From NCBI RefSeq assembly GCF_005869855.1, contig NZ_SZNH01000006.1, forward strand, positions 90,384 through 124,272: a stretch of 33,889 bases of DNA. The letters run 5' to 3'. The position numbers were made by a program, and so were the translations under genes. This stretch comes from Nostoc sp. PA-18-2419. Lineage in GTDB: Bacteria; Cyanobacteriota; Cyanobacteriia; Cyanobacteriales; Nostocaceae. The notes under the pieces are model-generated. The model did no database searches, was not told the origin of the DNA, and saw only the letters and a list, made by a program, of their open reading frames with translations. The first letter of the stretch is position 1. Each line of letters begins with the position of its first letter. Shown here in pieces: positions 15,916 through 23,906 of this stretch.

Positions 15916-16947
15916 TTAATCCATGCTACTTGCTTCTCCTGTTGAGACAGAGTGCGCGTATTCTATCCCAAAACCTCCAGCTTCGACATGACGAACCAGC
16001 GATTGAATGATGGGTGTAGCAATACTAATACCAAATAAAGCATTGAACCCTGCAACAACTACTGGCGCTGACAGAATAACAGTAAATTCTGGAAATAAAG
16101 CTAACACAGCAACCAAGAGCAAAAAAATAATTGGTGTCGCAATACCTGCTGCCTTTGCTGCTTCAAAAATTAGATTTTTATACTCTTCAACACTGATGTC
16201 GCCCCGATAGAGATCCAAAGAGTAGGAAATCGCCGTGACTACAACCTGAGTGAGAATAGCTGTTCCCGTTGCAGTAATGCCAAGTTTAGCGATCGTCCCA
16301 GAATTGCTGACAATAGAATCTACCGCATTATAAACCCGAATATAGAACTGTTCGCCAATGGTCATTACTTTGGCACCTCGGCGGAGATTGTCAACACCTA
16401 CTTCCCAAAGGATATTATCAGCAGCATTCGATCCACCTTGGGAACGTGGATTGATGTGGCTACCATGCTTATCTCTAAGAAATTGACGAATTGTATATTC
16501 TTTACCTCCAAGCTTTGATGTGCCAGGAATTTTCTCAAAGAGCTTCATCACATCTGTATCAGAACGAGGTAAGTCTCCTACCCGAACACCAGCACGATAT
16601 CTTAGCCTATTTGCAATCTTAGGCATCTCTTGGGCTAATTCGGTAGCTGTCTTTGGTAAATTTTGCAAAGCATCAGCCATAACAATGCTAGAAGCGGCAA
16701 CTCCAACAGCAGTTTCTTGAAATGTTTTACTAACATTTTGAACAGTTTGAAAACCTGACTGTACTGCTATGGTTGACAAACTTTGTAAATCATTAACTGC
16801 ATGGCTACTTGAAGTAGTTATCTCGGTAGTAACGTTCTTGATTCCATCAACTATCTCATCTATACCGTTTACTACATTGTTGGCTGCTTCTTGAGTTTTA
16901 TCTTTAACCGTATCTGCCAACCTCTGTGCTTGGTTAATAAAATCCAT
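15916..16947 (-). CDS. Membrane protein with HNH-like motif, function unknown
   Basis: A 343-residue protein that I cannot assign to a named family. I start at the ATG 16945-16947 (MDFINQAQRLADTVKDKTQE). The open frame extends to an ATG at 17011-17013 and a GTG at 17053-17055, but the added residues look non-coding. Residues 1-120 are helical and amphipathic with many Val, Ala and Gln. At 161-191 is a motif HGSHINPRSQGG, then NILWE and DNLRRG, with the spacing of HNH nuclease folds (His161, His164, Asn178, Asn187) but without zinc Cys pairs. Hydrophobic segments lie at about 222-243, 270-287 and 288-315. So a possible nuclease-like domain sits between an amphipathic N-terminus and a membrane C-terminus. 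No immunity or partner gene is obvious; the convergent GTPase is the nearest neighbour. Nuclease activity is inference from the motif only. Confidence 0.6.
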   Translation of the reverse strand: MDFINQAQRLADTVKDKTQEAANNVVNGIDEIVDGIKNVTTEITTSSSHAVNDLQSLSTIAVQSGFQTVQNVSKTFQETAVGVAASSIVMADALQNLPKTATELAQEMPKIANRLRYRAGVRVGDLPRSDTDVMKLFEKIPGTSKLGGKEYTIRQFLRDKHGSHINPRSQGGSNAADNILWEVGVDNLRRGAKVMTIGEQFYIRVYNAVDSIVSNSGTIAKLGITATGTAILTQVVVTAISYSLDLYRGDISVEEYKNLIFEAAKAAGIATPIIFLLLVAVLALFPEFTVILSAPVVVAGFNALFGISIATPIIQSLVRHVEAGGFGIEYAHSVSTGEASSMD

Positions 16948-17035
16948 ATTTTTTGCTGTAGAGTGTTTGCTCCAGTTTCTCTTTCTAAAACTGAGAAGCA
17001 CCTCAGCATTCATGATGAATTTACTTTCAAAAATT

Positions 17036-17212
17036 TTAAAGAGATAGTGAATCACTCACAAAAGCTGCCAAATCAAATCTTGACTCAAGATTTCCCACCA
17101 ACACGGCACTCATCACTTCAATAACCCACATCAGCACGGCTTTCAGTAATTTTGGGAGAATCGATTGTTCCTGCGATAAGGGACTTCCAGAAAATAAATT
17201 ATCCAATTTCAT
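17036..17212 (-). CDS. Possible small membrane ORF, doubtful
   Basis: A 58-codon frame from the ATG 17210-17212 (MKLDNLFSGSPLSQEQSILP) with a hydrophobic middle (AVLMWVIEVMSAVLVG), ending about 90 bases before the HNH-like gene start on the same strand. Its upstream sequence is a purine-rich GGGAGCAGG-type repeat that could by chance serve as a ribosome-binding site. No family is recognised. It may be a real small membrane protein or chance. Confidence 0.2.
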   Translation of the reverse strand: MKLDNLFSGSPLSQEQSILPKLLKAVLMWVIEVMSAVLVGNLESRFDLAAFVSDSLSL

Positions 17213-17272
17213 GCCCATCAAAACGACTTTCTCTCCCCCTGCTCCCTGCTCCCCTGCCCTCAAGGCGTTCGG

Positions 17273-17290
17273 GTAGCGTCCCGCAGGGAT
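17273..17290. repeat. Dispersed repeat fragment (GTAGCGTCCCGCAGGGAT type)
   Basis: The wording GTAGCGTCCCGCAGGGAT is a common short interspersed repeat of Nostoc-type genomes. It holds a small internal palindrome, TCCCGCAGGGA. Confidence 0.6.
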
Positions 17291-17337
17291 GGAATATTTT
17301 TTTAATTGGAAGTCCCTAAACTACGCCTCGCCTTCTT

Positions 17338-17366
17338 GCGATGTCTACGATGAGCTACGCCTACGC
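17338..17366. repeat. Dispersed repeat (GCGATGTCTACG...GCTACGCCTACGC)
   Basis: A 29-base copy of the Nostoc-type small dispersed repeat with the pattern GCGATGyCTACG followed by GCTACGCCTACGC. A related piece lies inside the cytochrome c coding region at 27511-27536 in the opposite orientation. Confidence 0.65.
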
Positions 17367-17430
17367 GTCCTTGGTTTATCCCCAGCTTTTCTGCAACTAA
17401 AAAGGTGATTCGGAAAAGTACGATTAAATT

Positions 17431-17507
17431 GAGCTTCAAAACTCGGAACTTGAGCTTTAGAACTTAAAACGTCAAATTCTCTACTCAAAATCCGAGTTTC
17501 TGAGCTC
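17431..17507. repeat. Long imperfect palindrome (77 bases)
   Basis: Nested inverted pairs in matching order: GAGCT (17431-17435) with AGCTC (17503-17507); AAACTCGGA (17439-17447) with TCCGAGTTT (17491-17499); TTGAG (17450-17454) with CTCAA (17484-17488). RNA from either strand could form one long hairpin. No T-run flanks it. Confidence 0.75.
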
Positions 17508-17613
17508 TAACTTTCAACCTCTTAAGCAAAATTGCTGATAGATTTTCTGCACTATTGATGTTTACGGCTGCACTTTTTCAGATTTACAGATGAAATTGCG
17601 GCGTCATCAATTT

Positions 17614-19278
17614 TTAATTTCTACCTTTGAAAGAATTAAGCCATTCTTGAACTTGTTCGCGGGCAATATCACGACCTCCCAGACCAAAAGCTAAGGCAAT
17701 AGCAACAGCGATCGCACCTAATAAAAGTCCAAAGGCTAAATTCACAATATCACTAGCAACTCCAATCTGTTGCAGTGCCATTGCTGAGACTAAAGTAATG
17801 ATGGAAATCCGCGCTACCTGTCCTAAAATCTGTGCTTGGCGGTCGCCGGAACTGGTAATAATGTTAAAAGCTAGATTTGCCAGGAATAAACCAATTGCAA
17901 ATATTACCAAGCCTGCCAAAATCCGTCCGAATATAATCAAAATACCAGATACTAAGGCTGTAAGGGCTGGAATATTTAAGATATTTACTGCTGCCACCGT
18001 TGCAAATAACATAATACCTACTAAGGTAACAATGCCTGCAATTTCTGATGGGGTGCGGGTAGAAATCCGAGGAGGTATTGGTTGTGTTGGTTCTGCGGAA
18101 ATAACAATTCGTCTGGTAGGTGTTGTCAGACCCAATACACTGAAAATGTTATTAAAGCCTAAATTAGTCAGAATACTTGTAACCAAATCTGCTACAAACT
18201 GTCCCAGAAAATAGGCAACAATCAAAATTGCTGCCGCTGTAAAGATAGCAGGTACAGCGTTGAGAACCTGTTGTAGCATAGCGATCGCTGGCACTGATAT
18301 CGCTGCAATTTGTAAAGCATCGAGCGCTGCGATCGCCACAGGAATCAAAATCAAAATATAAACAATCGTGCCGATAATACTCGATAGAGATTGCACTCCC
18401 GCAGTCGAAGATAATCCAAATCGATTACCTAAATTGTCAATACCAGTACTCAGGAGCAAGTTTGTTACAATTCGCCGCACCACATTAGCTATAAACCAGC
18501 CAACAGCAGCAATTAGCGCCGCTGCTAAAATGTTTGGCAAAATTACCAGAATTTTAGTAATTAGAGCTTGTACTGGTTGTAGAGCTTCCCTGAGTCCGAG
18601 AGTATCCAAAATCGGAACGAGAAACAGTAAAAATACAAACCAATAGAGAGCATTGCCAATGGTTTCACTTAGAGATAATTGATTGAGGCTGGGTACGCTA
18701 TCGGCAGGTTGTGGATTCAAACGCTCATCTAGGTTAAATGTCCGTAATAAGCGCACACTAATAATCTTGACAATAGTAGCTAACACCCAAGCGGTTCCTA
18801 AAAGGATTCCCGCACCAACCAACTTTGGCAGAAAGCCAATAAGTTGATCGAGAAAAGTATTGAGCGGTCGAGAGGCTACCTCGAGATTCAATGTTTGTAA
18901 AACAGCTACCGCCGTTAGCAGGATAATACTCCAGAAAACTAGGTCGGAGATTAATTTCTCCACCTGGGGAATATCCTGACGACCTGTTACTCCTGCGGCA
19001 ATCCGGTTATCTATATTTGTACGTTTGAGGATTTTCTGCACTATCGTCGCGGCGATCGCTGCAATTAGCCAACCTACAAATAAAATTAGCACTGCCCCCA
19101 GTACACGGGGCAAAAACAGAATCAACTGTTGAACAATTCCTTGCACATCACCGACTCCTTGATTTACTGCTGCTTGAGTTTGTTGCAGGTTGGACGGCGA
19201 TTGTGCCAAAAATTGCTGTCCCCTGATTGATAAACCAATATCTATCAACTGGGTTATTCCTGGCCAACTTGTGTTCAT
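17614..19278 (-). CDS. Mechanosensitive ion channel-like protein with five TM-helix repeats
   Basis: A 554-residue integral membrane protein. A conserved module, in which 'LP+...GA..L..GW..A..V..I....L...+.D' recurs, appears five times at about 52-90, 146-184, 244-282, 338-376 and 442-475. This is the TM_helix repeat found in MscS-related and CmpX-like proteins. Further hydrophobic segments lie between copies. The C-terminus AFGLGGRDIAREQVQEW matches the end of the MscS pore helix region, but the large cytoplasmic beta-domain of MscS is absent. It is probably a conserved membrane channel or stress-related protein of the plasma membrane; conductance is inference. It is a single gene with an ATG at 19276-19278, about 260 bases from the divergent SRPBCC gene. 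Confidence 0.82.
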   Translation of the reverse strand: MNTSWPGITQLIDIGLSIRGQQFLAQSPSNLQQTQAAVNQGVGDVQGIVQQLILFLPRVLGAVLILFVGWLIAAIAATIVQKILKRTNIDNRIAAGVTGRQDIPQVEKLISDLVFWSIILLTAVAVLQTLNLEVASRPLNTFLDQLIGFLPKLVGAGILLGTAWVLATIVKIISVRLLRTFNLDERLNPQPADSVPSLNQLSLSETIGNALYWFVFLLFLVPILDTLGLREALQPVQALITKILVILPNILAAALIAAVGWFIANVVRRIVTNLLLSTGIDNLGNRFGLSSTAGVQSLSSIIGTIVYILILIPVAIAALDALQIAAISVPAIAMLQQVLNAVPAIFTAAAILIVAYFLGQFVADLVTSILTNLGFNNIFSVLGLTTPTRRIVISAEPTQPIPPRISTRTPSEIAGIVTLVGIMLFATVAAVNILNIPALTALVSGILIIFGRILAGLVIFAIGLFLANLAFNIITSSGDRQAQILGQVARISIITLVSAMALQQIGVASDIVNLAFGLLLGAIAVAIALAFGLGGRDIAREQVQEWLNSFKGRN

Positions 19279-19540
19279 GCTTTTTTGCTATCAGGGTTTT
19301 ACATCTTTGCTAAAAACACTTGAGATACTTACCAAGTGGCTTAATTTAAACGAATAATTTTTGCATCCCAGTAAGTTTACTAGTGTTTTGCCTATTAATT
19401 TACCAGGAAATTACTAGTAAACTCATATATGCCCTCGATATTATGAGTATTTTTTGTTTACCAATACATCAGCCCAAAAATAGATTGTTAATAATTTTTT
19501 AGTACTATTATGTATATTTATTTTTATTGATTAATCACTA

Positions 19541-19990
19541 ATGACAGACAACCAAGTATTGGAACAATCAATTCAAATTAATGCTACAGCCACGGTAGTC
19601 GAACGCTGTATTACCGATTTAGCTCTCATGCACCGTTGGCTTAACCCACTCCTTCGTTGCGAACCTGTGGGCGAAACTTGGAGTACCGATTTAGGCAGTG
19701 AAAGTCGCTTTATCATTCAAATTCCCCTACTCAAACCTACTTTGAATAGCGTAGTTGTGGAGCGACAACCGGGTTTGGTAGTCTGGGAATTTGAAGGATT
19801 TTTTGAAGGGCGCGATCGCTGGGAATGTCAATCAGCACAAAATGGAACACTCTTACTTAACCGCTTTGAATTCTACATTCCTAACCCTTTAGTAAGTTGG
19901 GGTTTCAAAACCTTTGCTGCGTCTTGGACAAAACAAGATATGCAAGCTCAACTTTCCCGGCTCAAACGACTCGCAGAACAACAAAATTAG
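19541..19990 (+). CDS. SRPBCC-family (START-like) protein
   Basis: A 149-residue protein with the polyketide-cyclase/START-like helix-grip fold. It opens QSIQINATATVVERCITDLALMHRWLNP, the usual first strand and helix, then has beta-strands (SRFIIQIPLL, LVVWEFEGFFEGRDRWEC, TLLLNRFEFYI) and ends in a long helix (TKQDMQAQLSRLKRLAEQ). Such proteins bind hydrophobic ligands; which one is not visible. The ATG lies in TAATGACAGAC, resembling an STRR heptamer. The gene ends 60 bases from the convergent SirB1 gene. Confidence 0.75.
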   Translation: MTDNQVLEQSIQINATATVVERCITDLALMHRWLNPLLRCEPVGETWSTDLGSESRFIIQIPLLKPTLNSVVVERQPGLVVWEFEGFFEGRDRWECQSAQNGTLLLNRFEFYIPNPLVSWGFKTFAASWTKQDMQAQLSRLKRLAEQQN

Positions 19991-20050
19991 TCATTAGTTT
20001 TTCTCCCCATCTCCCCTTATCCCCTGAGGGGGCCCCACCTTCCCATCTCC

Positions 20051-20875
20051 CTAGCCATCCTTACCCAATTCGCCAAGTAGCCGCCGAATTACCGATGCAT
20101 CCTTAGCATCAGGAACTTTTAGTAAATAAGTTTGTAAGTCTGTTGCGGCTTGGGGGTAGTAACCGAGTTGATAATAGATCAAACCGCGATCGCGCAATTC
20201 TAAAGTTAAATCGGGAAACAATAGTAAAATTCGTTCAACTGCGCCTAGTGTTTTTTCTAACTCTTGCTGTTTCAAGTAGATAAATTTGAGATTTGTCAGC
20301 ATTCGTGCCAAAAATTGCCGATGAGTTACTATAGCTAAAAATTCTGGTTGTAGCGTCATTGGTTGCTGATAAAGTTGAGTTAGTCTTTCTTGACAATCTT
20401 CGGGAAATATTATTTCACCACTATTGAAGGCATCAACAAAAATTTCCATATCTGCAACATCTGGGCGAATCAAGAAATGTCCTGGCATTCCTATACCCAC
20501 CATCGGAAAGTCAATCCGTCGCGCAACTTCTAAGTAAACTAGCGCTAAAGTAATGGGAATCCCCAATCGTCTATCAATTACATCATTCAAATAACTGTTG
20601 CGCGGATCATAGTAGTCAATTTTATTACCAGAAAATCCTAAATCTTCGTAGATATATTGATTAATAGTTTGAATTATCCGCAAAGGATATCGCTGTTCTG
20701 GCAGGCGTTCTTGCACCTCCCATGCCATTGTATCAAGGGCGTTAAGATATTCCTCTGGGTCTAAGTTAGGATATTCTTCTTGTGCAATGTATAAAGCTGC
20801 CTTTGCTAAATTGATTTCCTCGTCAGACTGCTGAATCTCCTGATAAAAATATTGTCGTGCTGACGATAAATTCAT
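20051..20875 (-). CDS. SirB1-family transglutaminase-like protein with TPR tail
   Basis: A 274-residue protein. The transglutaminase-like SirB1 core spans about 40-180, with DPRNSYLNDVIDRRLGIPIT (90-109), GMPGHFLIR (129-137) and FVDAFNSGE (146-154), all family signatures. The catalytic Cys of true transglutaminases is not seen at the expected place (NDVIDRRLG). A TPR-like helical pair covers about 190-265 (LERVERILLLFPD-like and YYQLGYYPQAATDLQTYLL). Its cellular role is not established; relatives lie near peptide-release-factor genes in proteobacteria, but not here. ATG at 20873-20875; complete. Confidence 0.85.
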   Translation of the reverse strand: MNLSSARQYFYQEIQQSDEEINLAKAALYIAQEEYPNLDPEEYLNALDTMAWEVQERLPEQRYPLRIIQTINQYIYEDLGFSGNKIDYYDPRNSYLNDVIDRRLGIPITLALVYLEVARRIDFPMVGIGMPGHFLIRPDVADMEIFVDAFNSGEIIFPEDCQERLTQLYQQPMTLQPEFLAIVTHRQFLARMLTNLKFIYLKQQELEKTLGAVERILLLFPDLTLELRDRGLIYYQLGYYPQAATDLQTYLLKVPDAKDASVIRRLLGELGKDG

Positions 20876-21448
20876 AAGCTATTGCTTGGTGGAAGTGTGA
20901 GGATGAAGCGAAAACGGCTTAGCTAAACTAAAAACTGTTTCTAGAATTATGTTTGCCAAAAGCCACTTGCTGGGACTTTCCGCTTTTTGTACCTGTTTTT
21001 ATATTATAAATATTCATTAAATTTAAAAATGTAATTTGTAGATAGATTTTATCAAAACAATCTATCTAAGGTATGGAAATAAATTAATATAGCTCTTTTT
21101 TATTGACTAAAATACATATTTATAGTAGTGTTATTAATTCATTTACATCAGTGCATAATGTATATTAGAAAACTATAAATTTTTAGCTTCTGCTTTATCC
21201 AATTCCGAAACTGCATTCAGAGCATTTGTATTAATTATTTGAATGAAATGGCATAGTACTGCTCTTTTAAGCGATCGCTCAGAAGGGCAGATTTTTTGTT
21301 TCGGTTCATTGAATTTCAACTTTGCTTTGCAGGCTTCTTTGTTGGCGATACCTTACGAGGGGGTGTGCTTATGCAAAGCAAATAACATTTTATCATATGT
21401 TTATATATAAACTTACCATATATTTATCTAGTTTTCGCTCGTGATTAT

Positions 21449-21490
21449 TAATCTCATAGCTAGGGCGATCGCATCTAGAAAATGAGATTA
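21449..21490. promoter_or_regulatory. Inverted repeat around a HIP1 octamer upstream of atpD
   Basis: TAATCTCAT (21449-21457) and ATGAGATTA (21482-21490) are perfect inverted arms. Inside are CTAG (21460-21463) and CTAG (21475-21478) flanking GCGATCGC. It may be an operator-like site or a structured 5' leader of the ATP synthase operon; function is inference. Confidence 0.4.
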
Positions 21491-21552
21491 GGGATAAACT
21501 GGAGTCGATTGCATCAATCTAGTCAGGATGAGGACTACAACCACAGCCATTA

Positions 21553-21583
21553 AACTCCTTTTTAAGGAATTACTAAGGGAGTT
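21553..21583 (+). promoter_or_regulatory. Possible leader stem-loop before atpD
   Basis: AACTCCTT (21553-21560) can pair with AAGGGAGTT (21575-21583) with one bulged base. It lies about 100 bases before the atpD start, and no T-run follows, so it would be a leader structure rather than a terminator. Confidence 0.35.
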
Positions 21584-21652
21584 ATGTCCCCGTCCGATGC
21601 TAGAGTGAAAGATGACATTGCTTAATCTTATGTCTTCAACGACCTTATCTGA

Positions 21653-23125
<1,473 letters not shown>

Positions 23126-23128
<3 letters not shown>

Positions 23129-23163
23129 TCATTAGTCATTAGTCATTAGTCATTAGTCATTAG
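23126..23163. repeat. STRR array TAGTCAT x5 at the atpD stop
   Basis: Five perfect copies of TAGTCAT (23126-23160) plus TAG. The first TAG is the atpD stop codon. On the other side of a short unique piece the second array begins, so the spacer of the two-gene operon is almost entirely repeat DNA. Confidence 0.95.
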
Positions 23164-23202
23164 TTCAAATTCTAATGACTAATGGCAATTGCAAAAGACA
23201 AC

Positions 23203-23230
23203 GGACAAAGGACAAAGGACAAAAGACAAA
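23203..23230. repeat. STRR array GGACAAA at the atpC start
   Basis: Three perfect GGACAAA heptamers (23203-23223) and one AGACAAA (23224-23230). The last base of the array is the A of the atpC ATG. The array takes the place where a ribosome-binding site would be; its GGA cores may act as one (inference). Confidence 0.92.
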
Positions 23231-23643
23231 TGACATTAACCGTTCGCGTAATTTCTCCAGATAAAACAGTCTGGGATGCTCCAGCCGAAGAAGTAGTTTT
23301 ACCTAGTACTACTGGTCAGTTAGGTATTTTAACTGGACACGCACCACTGTTGACCGCCCTAGATACAGGTGTGATGCGAGTCCGTGCCGCTAAAAATCAA
23401 AATTGGGAAGCGATCGCTCTTTTAGGTGGTTTTGCTGAAGTAGAAGAGAATGAAGTCACAATTCTCGTTAACGGCGCCGAACGTGGTGACAAAATTAACC
23501 TTGAAGAAGCCCGTACTGCTTATAACCAAGCAGAAGCACGTCTGGGTCAAGTGACAGCAGACGACCGTCAAGCACAAATCCAGGCGACTCAAGCCTTCAA
23601 ACGTGCCCGCGCTCGGTTTCAAGCTGCTGGCGGTTTACTCTAA
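23230..23643 (+). CDS. atpC: F-type ATP synthase epsilon subunit
   Basis: The 137-residue epsilon subunit (atpE in cyanobacterial naming), which links the gamma shaft to the membrane ring and inhibits ATP hydrolysis. I start at the ATG 23230 ([17 protein letters not shown]). The open frame reaches back to 23182, but the extra residues come from the repeat array. The N-terminal beta-sandwich is about 1-85 ([25 protein letters not shown], a family signature) and the C-terminal helical pair about 90-137. It lies 101 bases after atpD, all repeat-derived spacer. Confidence 0.96.
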   Translation: MTLTVRVISPDKTVWDAPAEEVVLPSTTGQLGILTGHAPLLTALDTGVMRVRAAKNQNWEAIALLGGFAEVEENEVTILVNGAERGDKINLEEARTAYNQAEARLGQVTADDRQAQIQATQAFKRARARFQAAGGLL

Positions 23644-23769
23644 TACCAATAGACCATTTGTAGAGACGCGATTCATGAGCCAGCGCGTTGCGTATTTTCC
23701 CTCCGTTGTAGCGACTGGTGTCGCGTCTTGACCCAAGGATGTGTTGCAATGATTAATTGAATTGGTATA
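23642..23769. repeat. MITE-like element with nested inverted repeats
   Basis: ATACCAAT (23643-23650) and ATTGGTAT (23761-23768) form terminal inverted repeats. Inside, AGACGCGA (23664-23671) pairs with TCGCGTCT (23721-23728). The element of about 127 bases begins one base after the atpC stop and has no coding potential. The structure suits a small non-autonomous mobile repeat; I see no clear target duplication. Confidence 0.55.
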
Positions 23770-23817
23770 ACAATTTTGGATTTTAGATTTATTGCAAAAT
23801 CGAAAATCACAAAAAAC

Positions 23818-23855
23818 AAAGACGCAAAGGCATTCTTAGTGCTTCTGCGTCTTTT
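23818..23855. terminator. Bidirectional terminator between atpC and secA
   Basis: Perfect stem AAAGACGCA (23818-23826) with TGCGTCTTT (23846-23854), with inner pairing GCA/TGC, and flanked by A-rich sequence on the left and TTTT on the right. It sits between two convergent genes and has a T-run in both directions, so it fits rho-independent termination of both. Confidence 0.75.
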
Positions 23856-23872
23856 GTACGTTAAATCAATCA

Positions 23873-23896
23873 ACAGACGCGATTTATCGCGTCTGT
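23873..23896. repeat. Perfect 24-bp palindrome after secA
   Basis: ACAGACGCGAT (23873-23883), a TT loop, then ATCGCGTCTGT (23886-23896): 11-bp perfect arms. It lies ten bases past the secA stop. The core GACGCGAT...ATCGCGTC is also seen in the MITE-like element upstream, so it is probably a dispersed palindrome that may add to termination of secA. Confidence 0.8.
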
Positions 23897-23906
23897 ACAC
23901 TCTCAA

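Larger units (their letters stand above)
17213..17613. other. Repeat-rich intergenic region upstream of the HNH-like gene
   Basis: About 400 bases without a supported gene. It contains GCTCCCT-type heptamers (17231-17260), two dispersed-repeat pieces (17273-17290 and 17338-17366) and a long imperfect palindrome (17431-17507). It separates the 3' end of the mechanosensitive-channel-like gene from the HNH-like gene and the doubtful small ORF. Confidence 0.6.

Noticed and set aside
20020..20050. CCCCTGAGGGGG stem between the SRPBCC and SirB1 genes
   Set aside because: Very short stem in a C-rich stretch without a T-run; may be chance.
21243..21410. 55-codon ORF upstream of atpD
   Set aside because: It overlaps a degenerate dispersed repeat (GCGATACCTTACGAGG type) and ends in a palindrome; composition does not look coding.
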